DNA from: JANQJD01 sp965601685
GTDB taxonomy: Bacteria; Pseudomonadota; Alphaproteobacteria; Rhodospirillales; Rhodospirillaceae
DNA length: 64,000 bases
NCBI GenBank assembly: GCA_965601685.1
Contig: CBFCWI010000001.1
Span: 186,001 to 250,000 of the forward strand
Direction: 5' to 3'
Of the stretch, positions 10,340-18,689 are shown one piece after another. The notes beneath the pieces were generated by a model, which was not told where the DNA came from, did not search any database, and saw only the letters and a list, made by a program, of their open reading frames with translations. Each line of letters starts with the position of its first letter. The first letter of the stretch is position 1. A program made the translations under genes and the position numbers.

Positions 10340-11524
10340 ATGCTGACCTTGCCTCTATCGCCTGAGATAGCCGTCCCAGGTTTACTGGCTGTTGTCGATC
10401 ATGCCGTAGGTGAGTTGCGCCGTGGCGGGTTTGTCATTCTTTCTGCTGCTGAGGAGGGAGAAGGTGTTTTTATTATGCAAGCAGCGGAAGCTGTCACCTC
10501 GCAGAGCCTTGGGATTCTCGGCCGCCTCTCAGACCAGCCAGTGGCCCTTGCTCTGACTCTACGGCGGGCTATGGTGTTAGGCTTAGTTGAAAAGGCTCTT
10601 GATGGAAGCCCGGATCCAACTGATGTGGTATTAGTCAAGGCTCCTGCTGGTCTGGAAGCCGAGCGAGTGCTCCCCTTAGCGGAGGTAGCTGCTGAGGAGC
10701 ACACGGTCCGTTCTGAGAGTTTGTCAGTCACCTTTCTATCGGGTCGCAGCGCCATCGGCGCTGCCGTGCGCCTGGTCAAACTCGCCCGACTCTTACCTGC
10801 TGCAGTACTAGTCCCACGCTCCTTTGAGCCAAAAGTCAGTAGTCACTCTGCAGTGAGAAAAATACTAAAGGGAGATGTACCACTTGCAATAACCGTGAAG
10901 GTAGAGGATATTAATACCTACGATCAGTGTGTTGTCCGCACCCTGCGACCGGTCAGTGAAGCACAGGTGCCTCTGGCAGGGGCTGAAAATGTCCGTCTTA
11001 TTGCCTTTCGTCCTAGTGATGGTGGAATCGAACACCTCGCCATTATCGTCGGCATACCAGACAGTACTACTCCGGTCCTAGTCCGTCTGCATTCGGAATG
11101 TTTTACCGGTGATCTTCTAGATTCCCTGCGCTGCGACTGCGGTAGCCAGCTACGCGGCGCTATCGCCGCTATCACTGCTGCTGGCGCCGGCGTGTTGCTC
11201 TATCTCGCTCAGGAAGGGCGAGGTATTGGCCTCGTCAACAAACTGAGAGCCTATCAACTACAAGACCGCGGCTTCGATACTTTGGAGGCGAATGGGCAAC
11301 TCGGCTTTGATGACGACGAGCGCACCTATATGCCGGCTGCTGAAATGCTGCGCCAGCTTGGTTTTTGCCGAGTCCGCCTCATGACCAATAATCCCCATAA
11401 GGTGGAAGCACTTGTCTATCATGGTATTGAAGTGACGGAAAGGATCCCTCACATTTTTCCCGCTAATGCGCACAACCTTTCTTACATACAGACAAAATCT
11501 ACCAAAGGAAATCATATATTCTGA
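10340..11524 (+). CDS. ribA: GTP cyclohydrolase II with degenerate RibB-like N-terminal domain
   Basis: About 394 residues in two halves. The C-terminal half is a standard GTP cyclohydrolase II: zinc ligands Cys254, Cys265 and Cys267 in CFTGDLLDSLRCDCG, then EGRGIGLVNKLRAYQLQD and DERTY. It opens GTP in the first step of riboflavin synthesis. The N-terminal half aligns in outline with DHBP synthase (RibB), including GELRRGGFVIL, but the acidic metal-binding motif DxEDREnEGD is replaced by AAEEGEGVF, so it is probably catalytically dead. A separate ribB would then be needed. The start is uncertain: ATG 10340 gives a sensible N-terminus, with GGAG rather far upstream. Confidence 0.85.
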   Translation: MLTLPLSPEIAVPGLLAVVDHAVGELRRGGFVILSAAEEGEGVFIMQAAEAVTSQSLGILGRLSDQPVALALTLRRAMVLGLVEKALDGSPDPTDVVLVKAPAGLEAERVLPLAEVAAEEHTVRSESLSVTFLSGRSAIGAAVRLVKLARLLPAAVLVPRSFEPKVSSHSAVRKILKGDVPLAITVKVEDINTYDQCVVRTLRPVSEAQVPLAGAENVRLIAFRPSDGGIEHLAIIVGIPDSTTPVLVRLHSECFTGDLLDSLRCDCGSQLRGAIAAITAAGAGVLLYLAQEGRGIGLVNKLRAYQLQDRGFDTLEANGQLGFDDDERTYMPAAEMLRQLGFCRVRLMTNNPHKVEALVYHGIEVTERIPHIFPANAHNLSYIQTKSTKGNHIF

Positions 11525-11832
11525 AAGTGCACTCTCAATAGCATTCATATTCTTTATAACGATCTACTGTTTGCTCAGTGAGCAGCACAACTTCATCCCC
11601 TCGATGCCCTGATGTTGCGCACAGAGCCTTTCCCTAGCAAGATAGCACGACATCCCTCTGATTGAGAATCGGTTCTGGCATGGGAGGCTGCAGGGGTGTG
11701 GCCCGCACCCTCTTTCTACCGGGCAGCTAATGGAGCGGCAAGACGCCAGACTCAGTCATGCCTCTACTATAGGTTTTCAAACATGGCAGGCGTATATGAT
11801 ATGACACGTTCCAATCCAAAAAGGAGAACACC
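11525..11832. other. Spacer between ribA and the nitroreductase
   Basis: About 310 bases; no gene seen. An AAAAAGGAG sequence at about 11817-11825 serves as the ribosome binding site of the next gene. Confidence 0.5.
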
Positions 11833-12423
11833 ATGCCCTACACGCTCGACGACAATGCCTTAGACCTGCTGTTCCGGACCGCCCGCACACACAATCACTG
11901 GCGCAATATCCCAATCCCCGATGATGTATTACACGCTCTCCACGCGCTGATGTGCCTGGGGCCGACAAGCGCCAATTGCCAGCCGGCACGTCTTCTCTTC
12001 GTGAAGTCGCCAGAAGCCAAGGCGCGCTTACGACCCGCCTTGATAGAAGGCAACATTGAAAAGACCATGACGGCACCAGTCACAGCTATTATTGGGTATG
12101 ACCTGACCTTCCACGAGCGATTGCCGTACACATTTCCACAAGCTGACGCACAATCCTGGTTTGCCGGCAATGACTCCTTGATTCGAGAGACAGCCTTCCG
12201 TAATGGAACCTTGCAAGGTGCCTATCTGATCATAGCCGCGCGGGCGCTTGGTCTGGATTGTGGACCGATGAGTGGCTTTGATAACGCCGCAGTTGATCAG
12301 GCCTTCTTTCCCAATAGCACGAGCCGGTCCAATTTTCTGTGCAATCTGGGGTATGGGGACCCAAGTGGTTTATATCCACGGAATCCGCGGTTGTCTTTTG
12401 AAGAACAATGTCAAATTCTCTAG
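11833..12423 (+). CDS. Nitroreductase family protein, RutE/HadB-like
   Basis: 196 residues, matching the RutE / 3-hydroxypropionate dehydrogenase branch of the FMN nitroreductase family. Visible family pieces are LDLLFRTARTHNHWRNIPIPDDVL, the LGPTSANCQPARLLFV active-site region, and RALGLDCGPMSGFDNAAVDQAFF. RutE reduces malonic semialdehyde to 3-hydroxypropionate with NAD(P)H. No other rut pyrimidine-catabolism gene is nearby, so the substrate here is open: malonic semialdehyde, a quinone or a nitro compound. It stands alone between spacers with a good AAGGAG site. Confidence 0.85.
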   Translation: MPYTLDDNALDLLFRTARTHNHWRNIPIPDDVLHALHALMCLGPTSANCQPARLLFVKSPEAKARLRPALIEGNIEKTMTAPVTAIIGYDLTFHERLPYTFPQADAQSWFAGNDSLIRETAFRNGTLQGAYLIIAARALGLDCGPMSGFDNAAVDQAFFPNSTSRSNFLCNLGYGDPSGLYPRNPRLSFEEQCQIL

Positions 12424-12505
12424 CGTGACTAACGGCTTGTTGGGGGAGTGCGGGGGCATCCCATCCCCCCGCCGGCCGGCTTGCTAGGTTAGCGCAACCA
12501 CAGGC

Positions 12506-12521
12506 GCTGTCGAGCTGTCGA
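12506..12521. repeat. Tandem duplication, 2 x 8 bp
   Basis: Two adjacent copies of gctgtcga in the spacer between the nitroreductase and the kinase-like gene. Confidence 0.85.
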
Positions 12522-12637
12522 GAAGAAAGGAGCCGAGGGTAGCGTAGCGGGCTAAGGAGTAGCGCCTATTTCGCAGACTCAATATTCTGAGAAGGTTTGC
12601 GCAGAGTTGAATCCCCACTCCACACAATCGTCGATCG

Positions 12638-13492
12638 TCAATAACCGAACTGGCGTAGGATGCGGTCGACAGAACTAGCATAGCTCCCACCGAACAGCCG
12701 CACATGCACGAGAAGAGGGTACAGATTATAGATATCCTTCCGCTCCTCGAAGAAGCCAGGACGGAGTGGACGAATTTCGCCATAGCGACGAAAGAATGCT
12801 GTCTCGAAGGTGCCGAATAACATAGAAAAAGCCAGTTCGGCATCGGCATAATAGATAGCCGGATCGATAAATGCTGCGATCCGTCCCCGGCGGCATAGCA
12901 CGTTTCCACTCCAGACATCGCCATGAATCAGCGATGGCACAGAGGACTCTTCCAACCAGGTGGTCAGACGGGCAGCAAATTTCTCCAGCCTGCTATATAG
13001 GGATAACGGTAGCCTACCCACCCGCATAGCCTCTGTACCCATGAACAACAGACGCTGATCACGGAAAAAGTCAATCCAACGGTGCGAGAACGGATTGGGT
13101 TGGTGCAGACTGCCGATCAACGTGTCACGCTCGAACCCGTAAGCCTCGGCGCTGGTCTCGTGCAGATCAGCTAGCAGTTCCGCAGCATGGCACTGGGCAT
13201 TGGCATTCAAATGGTCGCCTGCCAAGACATAAGTCATGAGCAACAGACGCTCATCAGCGTAGAAAACCTCGGGCACTGGCAGGCGAGTCCTGTTCCTGAG
13301 GTAAGTCAGCATATAGCTTTCCACTGCCAGACTGCTGCCCAGCGGGCCCACTTTAGCTACTAAATAGGAGCCATCAGCTAGATGGACCCCATAGACCTCG
13401 CTGATGCCACTGCGCGCTATAGCAGTATACTGAGTGACACTGATACCCGTCGTATTCTCAATCTTGTGAAGTATGTCTGATGCAAGAAGCAT
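12638..13492 (-). CDS. Fructosamine kinase family protein
   Basis: 284 residues of the FN3K / ketosamine-3-kinase family, an aminoglycoside-phosphotransferase-like fold. The N-lobe has YLVAKVG (ATP lysine) and the C-lobe has LIHGDVWSGNVL (catalytic HGDxxxxN) followed by IDPAIYYADAELAFSMLF. The family phosphorylates sugar adducts on proteins (deglycation) or free ketosamines. Its first 35 bases overlap the end of the upstream phosphatase gene, so the two are translationally coupled. Pairing of a low-molecular-weight tyrosine phosphatase with an FN3K-like kinase recurs in bacteria and may reflect removal of glycation products (inference). Confidence 0.9.
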   Translation of the reverse strand: MLLASDILHKIENTTGISVTQYTAIARSGISEVYGVHLADGSYLVAKVGPLGSSLAVESYMLTYLRNRTRLPVPEVFYADERLLLMTYVLAGDHLNANAQCHAAELLADLHETSAEAYGFERDTLIGSLHQPNPFSHRWIDFFRDQRLLFMGTEAMRVGRLPLSLYSRLEKFAARLTTWLEESSVPSLIHGDVWSGNVLCRRGRIAAFIDPAIYYADAELAFSMLFGTFETAFFRRYGEIRPLRPGFFEERKDIYNLYPLLVHVRLFGGSYASSVDRILRQFGY

Positions 13493-14000
13493 GAGTTATC
13501 CCATCATTCTCTGCCAGGCGACCGCAGATATATGTTAGAAGGCCAGTAGTCCCTGCCTCGAGCAAATCGAGCACCTGTGTAAAGCCTTCTTGGCCGCCAT
13601 AATAGGGGTCTGGCACATAGAGACTTCCTGTTTCAGGTGCAAAAGACAGCAATAAGTGCAGACGATGAACCATGGCAGGCGGACATAAACGGGCCAGAGC
13701 CAATAAGTGCTCGCCCTCCATAGTGAGAATCAAATGAAAACTGGCAAAATCTGTCTGTGCTACCTGACGGGCGCGCAGAGCGGAAATGTCAACGCCACGC
13801 CGTCTGGCTGCGGCAATCGCGCGTTCATCAGGGCTTGCGCCTACGTGCCAACCGCTGATGCCAGCCGAGTCTGCTGTGACCCGTTCGGATAGACCTGCAC
13901 GCGCCACACTTGCTAGGAACAGACCTTCAGCCGTGGGTGAGCGACAGATATTACCCGTGCAAACAAACAGTACCTGAAACGGCCCAGCGCCGTCGTTCAT
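13458..14000 (-). CDS. Low molecular weight protein-tyrosine-phosphatase
   Basis: 180 residues. The catalytic P-loop is VCTGNICRS (Cys14, Arg20, CX5R) near the N-terminus, and the general-acid aspartate lies in VPDPYYGG, the LMW-PTP DPY signature. The enzyme hydrolyses phosphotyrosine or small phosphate esters in the cytosol. The last 35 bases overlap the FN3K-like gene, so both probably act in one process. The tail is slightly longer than in the minimal 150-160 residue family members. Confidence 0.9.
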   Translation of the reverse strand: MNDGAGPFQVLFVCTGNICRSPTAEGLFLASVARAGLSERVTADSAGISGWHVGASPDERAIAAARRRGVDISALRARQVAQTDFASFHLILTMEGEHLLALARLCPPAMVHRLHLLLSFAPETGSLYVPDPYYGGQEGFTQVLDLLEAGTTGLLTYICGRLAENDGITHASCIRHTSQD

Positions 14001-14162
14001 AGCCTTTACCCTACCCCGTCATCACCTGCATCCTGCCTCTTTCTTGGCTATAAAAATTCAACCTTGTATGGCATCCACAATGCCTGTCATGAGATGGAGT
14101 AAGGAGTGGAACGCGCAGTCGCTAACACGACGTTCTTCCTCTTCAGATCCTCTTTCATCAAT

Positions 14163-14188
14163 CACCCAAGAGACCCACCCAAGAGACC
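14163..14188. repeat. Tandem duplication, 2 x 13 bp
   Basis: Two perfect adjacent copies of cacccaagagacc in the spacer between the DUF971 gene and the phosphatase. Confidence 0.95.
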
Positions 14189-14283
14189 CTAGCCCTTGCG
14201 GGCAGGCGTCTCAACACCGATGGCTATGCGCCGTAATGGAGAAGATACAATACTAGAACATTCTGCTGCGTGTGCCAACTGAG

Positions 14284-14670
14284 TCACGGCTGTGGATCAC
14301 GGCTCAGGCCAAGACGCGTCAAATTCTCTCTGTAACACTGCCAGATGCGTTCTTGGTCATGCCCAAGCTCGTACAGATAATCCCATGAATAGATCCCTGT
14401 GTCGTGCAGGTCGTCGAACATGATGGCAATGGCATAATTGCCGATAGGCTGAATGGCAGTAATGCCAACATGACGGCAGCCGCCAATGATCTTCTTCTCA
14501 TCCAGGGTGTGTCCCTGCACCTCCGCTGATGGACTTTCCACACGCAGCAGTTCTGCCGATAAGGCAAAGCTACATCCATCGTCGAAGTCTATTTCCAGCA
14601 TCTTCTCCGCCTTCTTCAGACGAAGTTCTATCGGCCAGTGGCGTGTACCGAATTGTGGAGAGGGCGTCAT
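14284..14670 (-). CDS. DUF971 family protein (gamma-butyrobetaine hydroxylase-like N-terminal domain)
   Basis: 128 residues, the whole DUF971 domain alone. Recognisable segments are WPIELRLKKAEKMLEIDFDDGCSFALSAELLRVESPSAEVQGH and the C-terminal FDDLHDTGIYSWDYLYELG, both nearly invariant in alphaproteobacterial members. The domain is related to the N-terminal zinc-containing domain of gamma-butyrobetaine hydroxylase and has been linked to iron-sulfur protein assembly or repair; its exact role is unsettled. It lies downstream of the Trm112 gene, within the order thioredoxin-TPR, LonN, Trm112, DUF971. Confidence 0.88.
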   Translation of the reverse strand: MTPSPQFGTRHWPIELRLKKAEKMLEIDFDDGCSFALSAELLRVESPSAEVQGHTLDEKKIIGGCRHVGITAIQPIGNYAIAIMFDDLHDTGIYSWDYLYELGHDQERIWQCYRENLTRLGLSRDPQP

Positions 14671-14688
14671 GGCTAGTAGATCTCCGAG

Positions 14689-14910
14689 CTAGATCTCCGA
14701 TGGATCTGCGGTTTGCCCTGCTGTAAGACGGCGTGCCTCAGAGACCAGCATGATAGGGATCCCATCCCGAATCGGGTAAGCGAGGCCGGCTTGGTCACTA
14801 ATTAGCTCCTGCGTCTGTGTGTCATAACGCAACGAACCAGGTGTACGCACCTGAGGGCAGACGAGCAGTTCCAGCAACCGCGGATCAATACTAGCCTTTG
14901 CTTCTTTCAT
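14689..14910 (-). CDS. Trm112 family protein
   Basis: 73 residues. It contains LLELLVCPQVRTPGSLRYDTQTQELISDQAGLAYPIRDGIPIMLVSEARRL, the single-domain bacterial Trm112 (YcaR-like) pattern in which most of the eukaryotic zinc cysteines are missing. In eukaryotes Trm112 activates several methyltransferases; in bacteria the role of the stand-alone protein is not established. It is 18 bases upstream of the DUF971 gene on the same strand, so the two probably share a transcript. Confidence 0.88.
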   Translation of the reverse strand: MKEAKASIDPRLLELLVCPQVRTPGSLRYDTQTQELISDQAGLAYPIRDGIPIMLVSEARRLTAGQTADPSEI

Positions 14911-14972
14911 GGGCTTATCCTTCGTCTATGCTTGATCCTCAAGCAAGGCCCCCTCTACCCTGCAGGCTCATT

Positions 14973-15560
14973 TCAATCAAAGCTATCCTGACCACGCGCC
15001 TCAACAGGCTGCACTTCCAGGAGGGCTTGTTTTTCCCGATTCGCAAACGGCCATAACATGGCAACCGCTGTGAGAAGGAAGAGCAGAATTGGAAAGACTC
15101 TCTAGCACGTTCAGCGTGCTGTGGTCTCAGGCAGGCTAAGAGCCGCCTGTGATTCACAACAGATGCTCTAACTGGCTCTTCTTCTTCCATATCGGCATGG
15201 AAGGGATCGTAGTCCCCCTGCCGATCGCCACCCTTTGCCACAGTAAATTCACGCTGAATACGAAAAAGGCATAAGCCAAGCAGTGTGATCAGCAAGCGAT
15301 CATCCTCTGTTTCGTTGAACGAGACAATACAACCAGCGCAGCCATGCTCAGCCATGCTCATAGACCTGTGCAGATCCCACAGGCTCATCCTTGCCGGCTG
15401 CACCATACCAATGCCTGTTGCCAAGTGCGTCTAAGGTCAGCGCTAGATAACGGGGCTCGAAGATGGGCACCCTTGGCAACAGTAGGACACCGGCCAGAGG
15501 GAAAAGGGCAATGGTCCGCGGCAAAGTTGTGAACCTGACATCAAACCCACCCTTCCGCAT
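14973..15560 (-). pseudogene. LonN-domain (ATP-dependent protease La substrate-binding-like) protein, frameshifted
   Basis: The start at 15560 reads LPRTIALFPLAGVLLLPR...IFEPRYLALTLDAL, the LON N-terminal domain. The family sequence then hops frames: near 15420 it continues as ATGIGMVQPA in another frame; near 15395 it returns as GKDEPVGSAQVYEHG; at 15341-15360 a 10-base tandem duplication creates a stop; removing one copy restores VYEHGCAGCIVSFNETEDDRLLITLLG. A further shift near 15080-15120 is needed to reach the proper C-terminus MLWPFANREKQALLEVQP. An in-frame deletion also removes the usual LPLN before IFEPRY. With four frame changes the gene is dead. Its place between the thioredoxin-TPR protein and Trm112 is the usual alphaproteobacterial one. 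Confidence 0.9.
15341..15360. repeat. Gene-breaking tandem duplication, 2 x 10 bp
   Basis: Two perfect copies of gccatgctca inside the LonN pseudogene. Deleting one copy rejoins the two family-matching frames exactly. Confidence 0.97.
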
Positions 15561-15581
15561 AGTGCCTGATACCCTGATATT

Positions 15582-16532
15582 TTAGGAAAACATGATCGTA
15601 GACAATCGCCGCCGCGATTGTACAGTCAAAGCATCTGTTGGACCAAAGGCCTCAAACAGCCTCAGGAGTTGTCTGTGCGCACAGCCATCGTTCCACGATC
15701 TATCCTGCTGCAGGATCCCTAGTAACTCTTCCACAGCCTTCTGCCGCTCTCCAGCTGCATAATAAGCCATGGCCAAGTCATAACGCGCTTGATGATCTTC
15801 TGGATTCGCTTCTACCACATTTTGTAGGCTCTCTTCTACACCTCTGCTAGTAGATGTTTCGGCAGCGAGCTCCAGCCTGGTTCTAATAGTCACAATCTCG
15901 CTTTTAGTCAGCAGATCCTTGGGCAGCTTCTGCAACAGATCTTGAGCCGCTTTTTGTTCACCACGGGCGATGAGACACTCCATCACACCGGCTAAGGCCA
16001 CGTGATTCGTTTGCTCCTGTCCAAGAACTTTGCGGTAGAGCGTTTCTGCCCATTTGAAATCCCCTGTCTCGAGTACAGCTCGAGCCTCCTCCAGAAGCTT
16101 ATCGACAAGATTGGTCTCACGACCAGCGAGACGGGCCAGGAAAGCCTTTATCTGACTTTCCGGCAGGGCACCGACGAATCCGTCGACGACCGCTCCATTC
16201 TTGAAGGCAAAAGCCGCCGGAATAGATGACACCCCTAACTGGGCCGCTAACTTTTGATTCTCGTCTACATTTATTTTGACCATGCGAATACTACCGCCAC
16301 ACTGGCGTACCAGTTTTTCCAGCATTGGCCCCAGGGTACGGCACGGACCACACCAGGGTGCCCATAAGTCGACGATGACCGGCACTCGCCGCGATTCCTC
16401 GATGACATCGGCGACAAAGTGAGCAGTATCGGAAACCTTGATCAAATCATCTGACACCATCCCTCCAGCTAGCTTGCGGCCCTTAGTGTCAGCACCCCCT
16501 CGCCCCTTGCGGATGAAATCCATAGTCCCCAT
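15582..16532 (-). CDS. Thioredoxin domain protein with TPR-like C-terminus (CnoX/YbbN family)
   Basis: 316 residues. The thioredoxin domain (about 30-140) has WAPWCGPCRTLGPMLEKL with Cys61 and Cys64, and the cis-proline region GVSSIPAAFAF. The rest is helical with tetratricopeptide character: ETLYRKVLGQEQTNHVALAGVMECLIARG, then a second repeat block DHQARYDLAMAYYAAGERQKAVEELLGIL. CnoX/YbbN proteins are holdases that hand clients to GroEL and can form mixed disulfides. ATG 16532 or 16523 could be the start; a GGGGAC precedes the second. It is upstream of the broken LonN gene in the conserved order. Confidence 0.9.
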   Translation of the reverse strand: MGTMDFIRKGRGGADTKGRKLAGGMVSDDLIKVSDTAHFVADVIEESRRVPVIVDLWAPWCGPCRTLGPMLEKLVRQCGGSIRMVKINVDENQKLAAQLGVSSIPAAFAFKNGAVVDGFVGALPESQIKAFLARLAGRETNLVDKLLEEARAVLETGDFKWAETLYRKVLGQEQTNHVALAGVMECLIARGEQKAAQDLLQKLPKDLLTKSEIVTIRTRLELAAETSTSRGVEESLQNVVEANPEDHQARYDLAMAYYAAGERQKAVEELLGILQQDRSWNDGCAHRQLLRLFEAFGPTDALTVQSRRRLSTIMFS

Positions 16533-16684
16533 TCCTGTTCTTCGCCCCTACACTGTTCGCATTCTTAGCGCCCATTCCATCCTTGGCAAGGGCGAAAAAA
16601 CGAGAGATGTGGTACGACATGAAAAAGCTCTTGCATGCCCTCGTGGCAAGGATAATATCCGACAGAGATGTGAATAGGAAGTGC

Positions 16685-16708
16685 ATAGGGGGCACAATAG
16701 GGGGCACA
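16685..16708. repeat. Tandem duplication, 2 x 12 bp
   Basis: Two perfect adjacent copies of atagggggcaca, in the spacer just before the tRNA-Gly gene. Confidence 0.95.
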
Positions 16709-16731
16709 GGGGCTGTCCCCTTGCGGTGTTT

Positions 16732-16806
16732 GCGGGTGTAGCTCAGAGGCAGAGCACAACCTTGCCAAGGTTGGGGTCGTGGGTTCGAATCCCATCGCCC
16801 GCTCCA
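16732..16806 (+). tRNA. tRNA-Gly (GCC)
   Basis: Acceptor stem GCGGGTG pairs with CGCCCGC (16796-16802), with one G-T pair. The D-arm AGCTCAGAGGCAGAGC, anticodon arm CCTTGCCAAGG with anticodon GCC, and T-arm GTGGGTTCGAATCCCAT are all regular. The CCA end is encoded at 16804-16806. Confidence 0.96.
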
Positions 16807-16810
16807 AAGA

Positions 16811-17212
16811 TCAAGTCTGCAGAGCCGTTAGCATAGATTCGGCCACAACGATCTGTCGCTCAGCCTTGGCGCTGGTTGTTGGAGTTTCAGCAGTCTGGAA
16901 CGCCTTTTTGGCTAGGGCGAGTTGGCGTTCGATGGCTACACGTTCTAGAGAATCTACGAATAATGCTTCCTCAGCTAGTACCGTCAGCGTTGTTTCCGTC
17001 ACCTCCGCAAAGCCGCCGGTGACGAAGATACGTTCCACCACTTGGCCGTTGCGATAAACGGCGAGTACACCAGGCCGAATCGTAGCAATCATAGGTGCGT
17101 GGTTAATGAGCACGCCGAAGTCGCCTTCAGAGCCTGGTACGACAACCATTTCTACCTGTTCAGAGAACAGCAGCTTCTCCGGGGCGACCAACTCAAATTG
17201 CACCATGGGCAT
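16811..17212 (-). CDS. atpC: ATP synthase F1 epsilon subunit
   Basis: 133 residues. The N-terminal beta-sandwich reads MVQFELVAPEKLLFSEQVEMVVVPGSEGDFGVLINHAPMIATIRPGVLAVY, an unmistakable epsilon pattern; the C-terminal helical hairpin is ALAKKAFQTAETPTTSAKAERQIVVAESML. Epsilon couples gamma rotation and can inhibit hydrolysis. It is the last gene of the operon, following atpD by 18 bases. The stop is only four bases from the tRNA-Gly 3' end on the other strand, so transcripts of the two converge closely. Confidence 0.95.
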   Translation of the reverse strand: MPMVQFELVAPEKLLFSEQVEMVVVPGSEGDFGVLINHAPMIATIRPGVLAVYRNGQVVERIFVTGGFAEVTETTLTVLAEEALFVDSLERVAIERQLALAKKAFQTAETPTTSAKAERQIVVAESMLTALQT

Positions 17213-17230
17213 GTCCTTCAGTCAGATTTC

Positions 17231-18655
17231 TCAGGCCACCTCAGCGGCCAGCTTTTTTGCCTTGGTCAGGACATCCTCGATAGTACCAATCATGTAAAAG
17301 GCCTGTTCAGGGAGATGATCGTAGTCACCAGAAACGATCCCCTTGAAACCTTTTATGGTATCGTCTATGGCAACCAATACGCCAGGTGCGCCCGTAAAGA
17401 CCTCTGCAACATGAAAAGGCTGCGACAGGAATCTCTGTATTTTGCGAGCACGTGCGACCACAAGTTTGTCTTCCTCTGAGAGCTCATCCATGCCTAGAAT
17501 AGCTATGATATCCTGCAAAGATTTGTAGCTTTGCAACACACGTTGCACTTCGCGTGCTACTTGGTAGTGTTCCTCGCCAACTACCCGCGGGTCCAAGGCA
17601 CGTGAGGTGGAATCCAGAGGATCGACAGCTGGATAAATCCCGAGTTCGGCGATCTGCCGTGACAGTACGGTAGTAGCATCAAGATGAGCAAACGAGGCGG
17701 CTGGCGCAGGATCTGTCAGATCGTCGGCTGGCACATAGATAGCCTGCACAGACGTGATAGAGCCCTTCTGAGTCGAAGTAATGCGTTCCTGCAAGGTGCC
17801 CATATCGGTGGCCAGCGTCGGCTGATAGCCCACTGCTGATGGAATACGACCTAGCAGAGCCGACACTTCAGATCCCGCCTGAGTGAAACGGAAAATGTTA
17901 TCTACAAAGAACAGCACATCCTGTCCTTCCTCATCTCGGAAGTATTCAGCGAGCGTGAGGCCAGACAGCCCGACCCTGGCGCGCGCCCCAGGAGGTTCAT
18001 TCATCTGGCCATAAACGAGTGCTGCTTTCGAGGCGCTGCCGTCTAGGTCTATGACACCCGATTCGACCATTTCATTGTACAGATCGTTCCCCTCACGGGT
18101 ACGCTCCCCCACACCGGCAAACACAGAATATCCACCATGACCTTTGGCAACGTTGTTGATCAGTTCCATGATCAACACTGTTTTGCCTACACCGGCACCG
18201 CCAAACAAACCAACCTTGCCGCCCTTGGTATAAGGGGCTAGCAGATCGATGACCTTTATACCCGTGACAAGAATCTCTGTCTCCGTAGACTGCTCGACGA
18301 AGGTAGGTGCGCCACGGTGAATGGGCAGACTCTGACGGGTTTCTATTGGGCCACGCTCATCGATCACCTCACCAATCACATTCAGGATACGTCCGAGTGT
18401 GCCAGGCCCTACTGGCATCATAATAGGATTACCGATATCTTTCACCATCTGACCACGTACCAAACCTTCGGTAGAATCCATCGCAACACAACGAACCGTA
18501 TTCTCGCCAAGATGTTTGGCTACTTCTAAGACAAGTCTCTTGCCCCAATTAAGGCATTCAAGAGCGTTGAGAATAGGTGGCAGCTCGCGATTAAACTTCA
18601 CGTCTACTACGGCACCCAGGACCTGGGTAATCGTGCCGACGTTGTCTGTCATCAT
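17231..18655 (-). CDS. atpD: ATP synthase F1 beta subunit
   Basis: 474 residues, full length. The Walker A motif GGAGVGKTVLIMELINNVA, VFAGVGERTREGNDLY (catalytic glutamate region), ALLGRIPSAVGYQPTLATDMG and the C-terminal helical domain are all present. It carries the catalytic sites of the F1 ATPase. The open frame extends further upstream, but ATG 18655 has AGGAG seven bases before it and gives the family N-terminus MMTDNVGTITQVLGAVVDVKF. Confidence 0.97.
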   Translation of the reverse strand: MMTDNVGTITQVLGAVVDVKFNRELPPILNALECLNWGKRLVLEVAKHLGENTVRCVAMDSTEGLVRGQMVKDIGNPIMMPVGPGTLGRILNVIGEVIDERGPIETRQSLPIHRGAPTFVEQSTETEILVTGIKVIDLLAPYTKGGKVGLFGGAGVGKTVLIMELINNVAKGHGGYSVFAGVGERTREGNDLYNEMVESGVIDLDGSASKAALVYGQMNEPPGARARVGLSGLTLAEYFRDEEGQDVLFFVDNIFRFTQAGSEVSALLGRIPSAVGYQPTLATDMGTLQERITSTQKGSITSVQAIYVPADDLTDPAPAASFAHLDATTVLSRQIAELGIYPAVDPLDSTSRALDPRVVGEEHYQVAREVQRVLQSYKSLQDIIAILGMDELSEEDKLVVARARKIQRFLSQPFHVAEVFTGAPGVLVAIDDTIKGFKGIVSGDYDHLPEQAFYMIGTIEDVLTKAKKLAAEVA

Positions 18656-18689
18656 GGGAAAACTCCTGCATTTGTATGCGGGCCGCCTT

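Noticed and set aside
16565..16807. Minus-strand frame across the tRNA-Gly gene (beginning MERAMGFEPTTPT)
   Set aside because: This is the classic spurious translation of the complement of a tRNA gene; the tRNA on the plus strand explains the sequence.
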